This document shows positions 1 through 5,899 of a stretch of DNA of 5,899 bases, piece by piece. The notes beneath the pieces are model-generated. The model saw only the letters and a list, made by a program, of their open reading frames with translations, had not been told where the DNA came from and searched no databases. A program made the translations under genes and the position numbers. The stretch's first letter is position 1. Each line of letters starts with the position of its first letter. Source of the stretch: an uncultured Ruminococcus sp. (GTDB lineage: Bacteria; Bacillota; Clostridia; Oscillospirales; Ruminococcaceae); contig USEH01000142.1 in the NCBI GenBank assembly GCA_900553675.1, positions 1-5,899 of the forward strand. The letters are read 5' to 3'.

Positions 1-3000
1 CCCCTGCCGCGAAAATCTGCTTCTTAATTCCTTTGAGATGTTTACTGCGGCTTCCTTGGAGTCGGCACAGATGATGAACATATGAAGCTCCGCCTGAGCC
101 TTGGGCGGCAGTTCAAGCTCGGTACGCACAAAAACGCAGGGGTCGGGGGTGGAAATATAGCTCTGAGGGATGTTTTTCGCCCTCGCGAACAGTCCCCGCA
201 GTCCCTCGGGGCGGGTCAGCACCTCCTCGCGGTTAAAGGATACCGCTTCGGGGACGTCCTCAACAAACCCAACTGCCATAAAGCAGGAACCGTTCGGTTC
301 GGAATCTGTGCGGCTTACGGTTATTAGCCTAAGCTCGGGGTCGTAGTCGGGGTCAACAAACATTTTATTGAAGGCGGGGTGGGCTTCCTCGGCGGAATCG
401 TCTGCCAGCGAAGGCTCGATATAGCCGAAAAGCGTTGCCTTGAGCGGCTTGTCGCCCGTGTTTGAAAGGGCAAAGCTGCGAATCTCGCATGGAAAGCTTT
501 TTAAAAGCGACACCCTCATCCCCGCACGCAGGCGTGGAGTGTTTTTGTAATATGATACTCCGCCGTCCTCAAACTCGCACTCGCCGCCGCTTGAGTAGTC
601 GGGCAGGAGGGTAAACGAAACGCTTGTCTCGCCGTCCGACACCCCGAAGAAAGCTCCGTGGGGGCGCAGAATATAGTCACGCGTGGCGGAATAGACGTTT
701 TTGCCGCGGTATTTCGCGATGGATATGCCGCCGTCGGTCAGAACAAGGGTGTATTCGCCGCCCGAAAGCAGCTTGGTTCGTGGCTTGAAGCAGGAGATAT
801 CCGAAAAAGCCTCGCTCTGCGTCTCGCTTGGTTGGGCTGTCTTTATTTGCGGGCGCATCAGGATGTCCTCATACACCTGCCTGCCGAGATTTACGCGCTC
901 GCAAAGAAGCTCACTTGCGCCGAGGACGTTTTTATCCCGCATGAACCGCTTTTGGAAAATGCCGTCTTGCAAGGCGTTTACGGCGGCGATAATGCTCATT
1001 CCAACGTGGTGAGCCATATAGCTCTTGACAGCCTCGGGCTCGGAACCCGAGCGCGAGCGGGAGGTGAAGTCCAGTGCCTCATAAAAGCCGTAGCGCGAGT
1101 ACATACCGTATTCGCGTAGCTTGGAAAGATTCTCCATAGCGGCGGCGGGGGAGTATCCGAGTGAAAGATAGGTGGAGTAGGGGGACACAACATAGTCCGC
1201 CCAGAGTCCGCGTTTAAGCCCTGTTTTGGGCACTCCGTGAGCCATGTAGCGGTAGCTTAGCATACTGTCAAAGGCATAATATCCGCTTTCGGATATGCCG
1301 TAGGGGCGGTTTAGCGACTGCGCATAGCTTTTCTGGCACCAAAGCGCATATTTCAGGCTTTCATACATAAGCGAGCTTTCGGGACTTTTTATGAACAGCT
1401 CGGGCATGAAAAACTCGAACATCGTGCCCGAATAAGAGGCACAGCCGCTGTAAAAGCCCGAGCTTATCGCCGTGCGCGAGAGCCGAAGCCAGTGGCTTTT
1501 CGGCACCTGACGTGAGGCTATCGCGTAGAACGAGGTCAGCCGCGCCTCGCTCATAAGAAAATCATACCGCGAGCGGTCGAGCGAGCCTGTTGCGGGGTTG
1601 ATTCCTATTGCCATAAGCCCCTTAACGTCGTCGTAGAATATGCCGAGGTCGGTGTCTGAGATAAGTCTGTCAAGCCGCTCTATAAGCGATTCTATCGGCT
1701 TGAAGACGTCTGTATACTCGCGCAGACCCTCCTTAAGCGCAACCATCGAGCAGACAAGGTTGCCGCTGTCCACGCTGGAAACGTATGGGTTGGGGCAAAG
1801 CTCAAGGGTTTTGGTTTCGTACCAGTTGTAAAGGTTGCCGTGGTATTTTTCCATGCACTCCAGGCTGTCAAGGGTGTGTGCGATTCTTGCGCACATGGTT
1901 TTTGGCGAGATAAGCCGACGGTCGCATGCCGCCAGCACTGAGACAAGATACATCCCTATGTTAGTGGGAGAGGTTCGGTGGCAGATGCGGTAGACAGGCG
2001 AAAACTGAACGTTGTCGGGCGGGAGCCAGTTATCCGACTCGGTTACATAGTCGGCATAAAAGCTCCACATATTGGCAATATCCCGCGAAAGCTCCTTGGA
2101 ATCTCTCCACGAAAGCCGCGGGCGCGCTTCGATATCTGCCCTCTGCGAGCCGACAAGCAGCACTATCGGCATTATGCACATCGGCACGGCAATAAGTCTT
2201 ATAAGGTAGGTCGGCGAGAACAGAAGAGCAATTGCTAAGATTTCGGGAATCATAAAGTAAACCGCAGGGTCGGAGGCGGAGCGGTCGGCAGCGGCTGAGG
2301 TTGTCCACTCCAAAAGCCTTTTTCCGGTGGACATTCGGAATACCGCCGTGACAACTGCTCTTAGCGATTTGACTGCGGCGGTTGGGAGCATAACCGTCTC
2401 GTAAAACAGCCTTATCAGGCAGAAGCTTCCCTGACCCAGCAGCCCCGAAAAGAACCTGCGCGGGCTTATGCCCTCGTGCAGAACGGTTTTAATCAGCCCG
2501 CAGACATACGGGAAAAGATACCCCGCAAGCGCGATTGCGGCTATCGGCGCGGCAGTTTCGGGGATGACGATAAAACCGCACAAAAGCGCTGCTATCACGC
2601 TGATTGGGGTTATAGCACGGCGCAGATTTTCTGAAAGCTTCAGCTTTGAGACTGCCCCAAACCCGCCCGAGAACACAAACCGCAGATTCTGAACGTCTCC
2701 GCGGATCCACCTGTCCGCGCGCTTATAATAGCTTACGGCACTTTTGGGAAAGCCCTCGGTGAAGATTACGTCGGGGACATAGAGCGTGTTTAAAAGCTCG
2801 CCCTCTAAAATGTCGTGGGAGAGGATCTTCTCCTTCGGAAGCCACGCGCAGCATTCGAGCATTGCGGGGAGGTAAATTAGTCCCTTGCCGCAAAAGCTTC
2901 CGCGCCCGAAGGCGGACTGCCAGAAGTCGAGACTTTCGCGGTCGTAGCTGGATATTGAGCCTATGCCGCCCATCCCGCGTGCAAAGCCGGAGGAAAGCGA

Positions 3001-4455
3001 GGAATCAAGCCGCGTTATCATGCGCGGCGCGGATATAGCGCAGCCCGAAACAACTCTGCCTTCTGAAACAACCGGCGAGTTTGCGGGGTGGAGCATAACG
3101 GCAATCAGCTCGGAAACAGAATCGATGTATGGCTCGGTGTCGAAGTCCACCGCGCAGATGTAGTTTATGCCGCGAAGCCGCTCGGCACTTCCTAAAATCG
3201 CATAGAAGCTTTTTGCGGAGGAATCGTTTACGCTCTGCATAAAGCGGGCAAGCTCGATAATCGCCCCGCGCTTTCTTTCAAGACCCATGTATTCGTCCTG
3301 AGTTTCGGAGTAGGTTCGTTTTCGCACAAGACAGCTGAATTTGTCAGGGCAGATGGCGTTTAGCTTGGCAATAACCTCGTCTAAGCAGGATATCACCGCA
3401 CGATCGTCGGAGGTAACCGGCATTTGCTCGGGGGCAAGGTCGCAGACGGCGGTTATGGGGATATTTTCCTGCGGATTTGCAGCGTAGAGCCGATATAGCC
3501 TTTCATAAAGCGAATCCGCACTCTGAACGCCGTTGAGGGCAGCAGAAAGGACTATTGCGCAGCGGGTGTTTGAAACCTCCCCGCCCGATGGGTCAAGCCG
3601 CAGCACCGGCGTTCTTTTTGCAAACCGCATGATAACGCCGTCGGCGACCGACTTGCAGGCTTCGAGCAGTGGCAGAAACAGCACCAACGCCGCCCAAGGC
3701 GAATCCAAAACGGCAGCGGACAGCAATATATCCAAAGTGACGGCAGGCAAGCCAGCCGCCGCGATGTACAAAAGCGTCTTTTTAAGCCCTGCCGCCTTAT
3801 CATACAACCTGCGCAGCCCTAAAAGGCAGGTAAGCTCTGCGCTGTCGTTTCGGGATTTCTCCGTCAGCTCGCGGGAGAGGTCGGAAGGCTCTGCGCCCTG
3901 TTTTTTGGCAAGGCGGTATATCCTTTCGCGGTAATACGCCTTTGAAGCACTGTCGCTGCACGAATATCCCCGATCCGACTTGAGTGCAGAGCATACGGGA
4001 TTTAAAGCGTCGTTGATCCGCTCCTCGTCTAATGATGAAATATCCGCAAGCAGGGTGATATAACGCTCGATTCCCTCAAAGCCGCCTTTTACGCTTTTAT
4101 GGCAGAGAATAACAAGCCGCTCGGTAAGCTCAAAGCGCAGATTTTCAACTTCCTCGGGACATATCCCGCCCGAAAGCCGCGCCGCTTTTATTATCTCATC
4201 GGACGAGGGGAGACTGTTATCGCCAAGACCTATAATCCTGTCGGCAAAGGCGGAATCGGCACCCACCCTTGCCGTGCGGGGGTATCCCAGAAGATATTCT
4301 ATTGACATAAAAACGGTGTGGTAGTTGTCGGCAAAAAAGGTCTGAGAGTCGGTTTTGCATCCATAGCGGCAAAGCTCTTGCCAGATTGCGGACATTTCCC
4401 GACCCGCCCGCTTTATTCTTCCTCTTAAGCTTGAGACGGTCACAAGATTAGACAT
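1..4455 (-). CDS. Cyclic beta-1,2-glucan synthase (GT84 / glycoamylase-like / GH94), C-terminus cut off by the window edge
   Basis: The frame is open for 1485 codons from ATG at 4455-4453 to base 1, with no stop, so the protein continues beyond the window. Members of this family (Cgs, NdvB, ChvB) are usually about 2800 residues, so roughly half is seen. They polymerise UDP-glucose into beta-1,2-glucan, cyclise it and trim its length at the inner membrane. Visible layout: N-terminal region 1-225; paired hydrophobic segments 228-250 and 252-270; GT84 catalytic core about 296-600, with MGLERKRG at 390-397 and the D, DxD, D, RxxRW signature at D339, D437/D439, D548 and R579/R582/W583; hydrophobic segments at about 617-631, 635-658, 732-747 and 750-768, giving six in all as in the characterised family. 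The glycoamylase-like cyclisation domain spans about 795-1195, with WLPPDN at 810-815, RTSPTN at 827-832, GISES at 1053-1057, FYEALD around E1126 and SYMAHHVGMS at 1145-1154. The GH94 N-terminal sandwich starts near 1215 (LLSGGEY at 1229) and includes the AHPAF motif at H1359. The start is supported by AAAGGAAG seven bases upstream. Family assignment is secure. Physiological role in this organism is unknown. Confidence 0.95.
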   Translation of the reverse strand, partial: MSNLVTVSSLRGRIKRAGREMSAIWQELCRYGCKTDSQTFFADNYHTVFMSIEYLLGYPRTARVGADSAFADRIIGLGDNSLPSSDEIIKAARLSGGICPEEVENLRFELTERLVILCHKSVKGGFEGIERYITLLADISSLDEERINDALNPVCSALKSDRGYSCSDSASKAYYRERIYRLAKKQGAEPSDLSRELTEKSRNDSAELTCLLGLRRLYDKAAGLKKTLLYIAAAGLPAVTLDILLSAAVLDSPWAALVLFLPLLEACKSVADGVIMRFAKRTPVLRLDPSGGEVSNTRCAIVLSAALNGVQSADSLYERLYRLYAANPQENIPITAVCDLAPEQMPVTSDDRAVISCLDEVIAKLNAICPDKFSCLVRKRTYSETQDEYMGLERKRGAIIELARFMQSVNDSSAKSFYAILGSAERLRGINYICAVDFDTEPYIDSVSELIAVMLHPANSPVVSEGRVVSGCAISAPRMITRLDSSLSSGFARGMGGIGSISSYDRESLDFWQSAFGRGSFCGKGLIYLPAMLECCAWLPKEKILSHDILEGELLNTLYVPDVIFTEGFPKSAVSYYKRADRWIRGDVQNLRFVFSGGFGAVSKLKLSENLRRAITPISVIAALLCGFIVIPETAAPIAAIALAGYLFPYVCGLIKTVLHEGISPRRFFSGLLGQGSFCLIRLFYETVMLPTAAVKSLRAVVTAVFRMSTGKRLLEWTTSAAADRSASDPAVYFMIPEILAIALLFSPTYLIRLIAVPMCIMPIVLLVGSQRADIEARPRLSWRDSKELSRDIANMWSFYADYVTESDNWLPPDNVQFSPVYRICHRTSPTNIGMYLVSVLAACDRRLISPKTMCARIAHTLDSLECMEKYHGNLYNWYETKTLELCPNPYVSSVDSGNLVCSMVALKEGLREYTDVFKPIESLIERLDRLISDTDLGIFYDDVKGLMAIGINPATGSLDRSRYDFLMSEARLTSFYAIASRQVPKSHWLRLSRTAISSGFYSGCASYSGTMFEFFMPELFIKSPESSLMYESLKYALWCQKSYAQSLNRPYGISESGYYAFDSMLSYRYMAHGVPKTGLKRGLWADYVVSPYSTYLSLGYSPAAAMENLSKLREYGMYSRYGFYEALDFTSRSRSGSEPEAVKSYMAHHVGMSIIAAVNALQDGIFQKRFMRDKNVLGASELLCERVNLGRQVYEDILMRPQIKTAQPSETQSEAFSDISCFKPRTKLLSGGEYTLVLTDGGISIAKYRGKNVYSATRDYILRPHGAFFGVSDGETSVSFTLLPDYSSGGECEFEDGGVSYYKNTPRLRAGMRVSLLKSFPCEIRSFALSNTGDKPLKATLFGYIEPSLADDSAEEAHPAFNKMFVDPDYDPELRLITVSRTDSEPNGSCFMAVGFVEDVPEAVSFNREEVLTRPEGLRGLFARAKNIPQSYISTPDPCVFVRTELELPPKAQAELHMFIICADSKEAAVNISKELRSRFSRQG

Positions 4456-4462
4456 ATATATG

Positions 4463-4470
4463 CTTCCTTT
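4463..4470 (-). promoter_or_regulatory. Ribosome binding site of the glucan synthase gene
   Basis: The minus strand reads AAAGGAAG, seven bases before the ATG at 4455. This fixes the start of the large gene, and no better-placed in-frame start is evident upstream. Confidence 0.75.
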
Positions 4471-4532
4471 CACGTCTTAATGGAAATATGAGGATAGTAT
4501 TTGCCGTTATGCCGAAAAATATGTAGATGGTG

Positions 4533-4541
4533 TGGTATAAT
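4533..4541 (+). promoter_or_regulatory. Extended -10 element, possible second upstream promoter
   Basis: TGGTATAAT contains a perfect TATAAT preceded by the TG of an extended -10. No good -35 hexamer lies 16-18 bases upstream (the bases there are CGAAAA), which extended -10 promoters can tolerate. It would give a rightward transcript starting about 54 bases before the one from the promoter at 4569-4597. Its hexamer overlaps the candidate leftward -10. Confidence 0.35.
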
Positions 4542-4561
4542 TTGTACATTGCCGAACGCAA
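4534..4561 (-). promoter_or_regulatory. Candidate promoter for the glucan synthase gene
   Basis: On the minus strand TTGCGT (4561-4556) and TATACC (4539-4534) are 16 bases apart. Both hexamers are imperfect and the spacing is slightly short, so this is only the best candidate. It would leave an untranslated leader of about 70 bases before the ATG at 4455. It shares its -10 with the rightward extended -10, so the two polymerases would compete for the same site. Confidence 0.35.
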
Positions 4562-4602
4562 AATCGTGTTGCAATTTGATTTCCAAAGTGATATACTGTA
4601 CA
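4543..4602. promoter_or_regulatory. Two TGTACA palindromes, possible operator sites
   Basis: The palindrome TGTACA occurs at 4543-4548 and 4597-4602, 54 bases apart. With one flanking base the two copies are inverted relative to each other (TTGTACA, then TGTACAA). The first lies one base after the TATAAT at 4536-4541. The second overlaps the last base of the TATACT at 4592-4597. The position over likely transcription starts is what a repressor site would have, but a 6-base palindrome is short and could be chance. Confidence 0.25.
4569..4597 (+). promoter_or_regulatory. Sigma-A-type promoter for the phosphoglycerate mutase gene
   Basis: TTGCAA at 4569-4574 and TATACT at 4592-4597 are separated by exactly 17 bases. 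Each differs from the consensus hexamers TTGACA and TATAAT by one or two bases. Transcription would start near 4604, giving a leader of about 30 bases that contains the AAAGGA ribosome site. This is the best promoter in the intergenic region. It is predicted by eye only. Confidence 0.6.
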
Positions 4603-4620
4603 AAAGCGATTTAAACTATG

Positions 4621-4626
4621 AAAGGA
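4621..4626 (+). promoter_or_regulatory. Ribosome binding site deciding the phosphoglycerate mutase start
   Basis: AAAGGA lies nine bases before the ATG at 4636. It overlaps the codons just after the alternative ATG at 4618, which itself has no purine-rich site upstream. It therefore selects 4636 as the start. Confidence 0.75.
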
Positions 4627-4635
4627 TTGATATAT

Positions 4636-5844
4636 ATGAAGTACTTGGTTCTGCTCTGCGACGGTATGGCGGATTATCCCGTTGCCGAGCTTGGAAACGT
4701 TACCCCGATGGAAAAGGCATACAAGCCCAACATGGATATGCTTGCCAAAAAAGGTGAGGTTGGATTAGTCAAAACGGTTGCCGACGGCTTGAAGCCGGGC
4801 AGCGACGTTGCAAATCTCTCCGTTCTGGGATACGACCCCGCGCGCTACTATTCGGGAAGATCTCCCTTAGAGGCAGGCTCTATCGGAATCGACATGAAGC
4901 CGACAGATGTTTCATTCCGCGCAAACCTTGTAACCCTCTCGGATGAAGAAAATTACGAGGACAAAACCATGGTTGACTACTGCTCGGACGATATATCCAC
5001 CGCCGAGGCAGCGGGTCTTATAGATTTCTTAAAGCAGCATTTAGACAGCGACGAGTTTACGCTGTATTCGGGCGTAAGCTACCGCCACTGCCTTATCTGG
5101 GCTAACGGCACGCTGGATGTCGGAACGCTCACGCCGCCGCATGATATCACCCTCAGACCGATAAAGGAATACATCCCCAAAAGCCCCAACGCCGCAAAGC
5201 TTTACGACATGATGAAGCGCAGCTACGAGCTGCTCAAAGATCATCCCATAAACAAGGCAAGGATGGAGCGGGGGCTCCGCCCTGCAAATTCGCTCTGGCT
5301 ATGGGGCGAGGGTGTGCGCAAGCCGCTAGCGCAGTTTAAGGACAGATTCGGTTTGAACGCCTCGATGATCTCAGCCGTTGACCTGCTGAAGGGTATCGGC
5401 AAGTTTTCGGGGATGAACGTTGTAAACGTCGAGGGCGCGACGGGATATCTTGACACCAACTTTGAGGGTAAGGCGAAAGCTGCGATAGACGAGTTTAAGT
5501 CGGGCGCGGACTTTGTATACATCCACGTTGAAGCCCCCGACGAGTGCGGACACCGCCACGAAATTGAAAACAAGGTGAGAGCGATAGAGCTTATAGACGA
5601 GAAGATTTTAGCTCCCGTTCTTAAAGAGCTTGAAGCGATGGGGGACTACAAAATCCTTATCATGCCCGACCATGCAACTCCGCTTGCCTTAAGGACTCAC
5701 ACCAACGACCCGATACCGTATCTCATCTACGACAGCACCAAGGAGCAGCAGGGGGTTGACTGCCTTTGCGAAAGAACGGCTAAGGAAACAGGGGTGTATA
5801 TGCCTGTTGGACATGAGCTGATGAACAGGTTTGTGGGTGTTTGA
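4636..5844 (+). CDS. apgM: Archaeal-type cofactor-independent phosphoglycerate mutase (possible homoserine kinase-like member)
   Basis: A complete 402-residue cytosolic protein of the alkaline phosphatase (metalloenzyme) superfamily, the usual length for the aPGAM family. The family interconverts 3- and 2-phosphoglycerate through a phosphoserine intermediate. Every residue expected from iPGM enzymes is visible: nucleophile S56 in GSDVANLSVLGYDP; one metal site D9 (CDGMAD), S56, D345 and H346 (MPDHATP); and the other D302, H306 (DECGH) and H355 (RTHTND). The segment SGRSPLEAG at 73-81 is also typical. The inserted domain lies between roughly residues 80 and 290. An in-frame ATG exists at 4618, but AAAGGA at 4621-4626 lies nine bases before the ATG at 4636, and the product then begins MKYLVLLCDGMAD as family members do, so 4636 is chosen. 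It appears to be the first gene of its transcript, from a promoter at 4569-4597. Some Firmicute proteins of this type, often beside threonine genes, are labelled proposed homoserine kinases. No threonine gene is visible here, so that alternative cannot be tested. Confidence 0.93.
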   Translation: MKYLVLLCDGMADYPVAELGNVTPMEKAYKPNMDMLAKKGEVGLVKTVADGLKPGSDVANLSVLGYDPARYYSGRSPLEAGSIGIDMKPTDVSFRANLVTLSDEENYEDKTMVDYCSDDISTAEAAGLIDFLKQHLDSDEFTLYSGVSYRHCLIWANGTLDVGTLTPPHDITLRPIKEYIPKSPNAAKLYDMMKRSYELLKDHPINKARMERGLRPANSLWLWGEGVRKPLAQFKDRFGLNASMISAVDLLKGIGKFSGMNVVNVEGATGYLDTNFEGKAKAAIDEFKSGADFVYIHVEAPDECGHRHEIENKVRAIELIDEKILAPVLKELEAMGDYKILIMPDHATPLALRTHTNDPIPYLIYDSTKEQQGVDCLCERTAKETGVYMPVGHELMNRFVGV

Positions 5845-5859
5845 AAAGAGTGATATGAC

Positions 5860-5889
5860 CGCAGGTGTCTGCGTGCTTTGACATTTTTT
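5860..5889 (+). terminator. Weak possible terminator after the phosphoglycerate mutase gene
   Basis: CGCAG (5860-5864), loop GTGT and CTGCG (5869-5873) form a five-base-pair hairpin 15 bases after the stop codon. Six T residues follow at 5884-5889, but ten bases separate them from the stem. Stem length and T-tract position are poor for an intrinsic terminator, so readthrough into a downstream gene is possible. Confidence 0.25.
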
Positions 5890-5899
5890 AGTGAAAAGA

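Larger units (their letters stand above)
4453..4638. repeat. Inverted pair of near-identical translation initiation regions
   Basis: The minus strand at 4472-4453 and the plus strand at 4619-4638 both read TGAAAGGA, three variable bases (AGC or TTG), then ATATATATG. Seventeen of 20 positions are identical and the spacing is the same. The arms flank the divergent promoter region, each ending in a start codon. They may reflect a strong ribosome-site style common in this genome rather than a functional repeat. Confidence 0.6.

Noticed and set aside
658..1119. Plus-strand open frame of 153 codons
   Set aside because: It is antisense to the glycoamylase-like and GH94 coding sequence, whose motifs are clear in the minus frame. 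It has no recognisable domain and reflects codon bias of the opposite strand.
3533..3934. Plus-strand open frame of 133 codons
   Set aside because: It lies antisense to the first membrane segments and the start of the GT84 core of the large gene. The protein is low-complexity, rich in Ser, Arg and Ala, and looks like a shadow.
1..4455. Possible frameshift or several separate genes in the long minus-strand region
   Set aside because: Reading the minus strand gave one continuous frame, and motif positions checked from residue 227 to residue 1359 all fall in the same phase. No break is needed.
4618..4635. Six-codon N-terminal extension of the phosphoglycerate mutase (ATG at 4618)
   Set aside because: There is no ribosome site before 4618. 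The AAAGGA at 4621-4626 serves the ATG at 4636, and family proteins begin close to the MKYLVLLCDGM segment.
4527..4757. Plus-strand frame of 76 codons starting in the intergenic region
   Set aside because: It has no ribosome site, covers the best promoter, and overlaps the phosphoglycerate mutase gene by more than 100 bases in another frame.
5241..5573. Minus-strand open frame of 110 codons
   Set aside because: It is antisense to the well-conserved phosphoglycerate mutase coding sequence, with no ribosome site or known motif.
5854..5880. Tiny frame ATG to TGA (8 codons) after the mutase gene, preceded by AAAAGAG
   Set aside because: It is too short to support as a gene and overlaps the weak hairpin. 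It is probably chance.
1..5899. Search for a novel defence, mobile or RNA-based system
   Set aside because: Almost all of the window is explained by two recognisable enzyme families. No repeats arrays, transposase, terminal repeats or structured RNA were seen.

Overview
The window holds two divergently transcribed genes around a 180-base intergenic region. GC content looks moderate to fairly high by eye. Purine-rich AAAGGA ribosome sites, sigma-A-type promoter hexamers and the flavour of both proteins fit a Clostridia-type Firmicute, perhaps an Oscillospiraceae/Ruminococcaceae relative. This placement is an inference, since there is no rRNA or marker gene here.

Positions 4455 down to 1 (minus strand) are a single uninterrupted reading frame of 1485 codons that runs off the left edge without a stop. 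It is the N-terminal part of a very large, multi-domain cyclic beta-1,2-glucan synthase (Cgs/NdvB/ChvB family). In order it has a short N-terminal region, a membrane-embedded GT84 glycosyltransferase with its full D, DxD, D, RxxRW signature, a glycoamylase-like cyclisation domain, and the start of a GH94 phosphorylase module. The GH94 catalytic part lies outside the window.

Positions 4456-4635 are the shared divergent promoter region. There is a good sigma-A-like promoter for the rightward gene, a second extended -10 upstream of it, and a weaker candidate for the leftward gene. Two TGTACA palindromes sit next to the two rightward -10 boxes. The two translation initiation regions are near-identical mirror copies.

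Positions 4636-5844 (plus strand) encode a complete 402-residue archaeal-type, cofactor-independent phosphoglycerate mutase-like enzyme of the alkaline phosphatase superfamily, with all expected metal and nucleophile residues. Proteins of this exact type in Firmicutes are sometimes annotated as proposed homoserine kinases, so the substrate is open. The last 55 bases hold a weak possible terminator.

The two genes have no obvious joint pathway. One makes an exported glucan from UDP-glucose, the other acts in glycolysis or possibly threonine synthesis. I see no mobile element, CRISPR array, RNA gene or clearly new system. The points most worth a second look are the giant glucan synthase in a probable Gram-positive, its shortened N-terminus and motif changes, and the symmetric promoter region.
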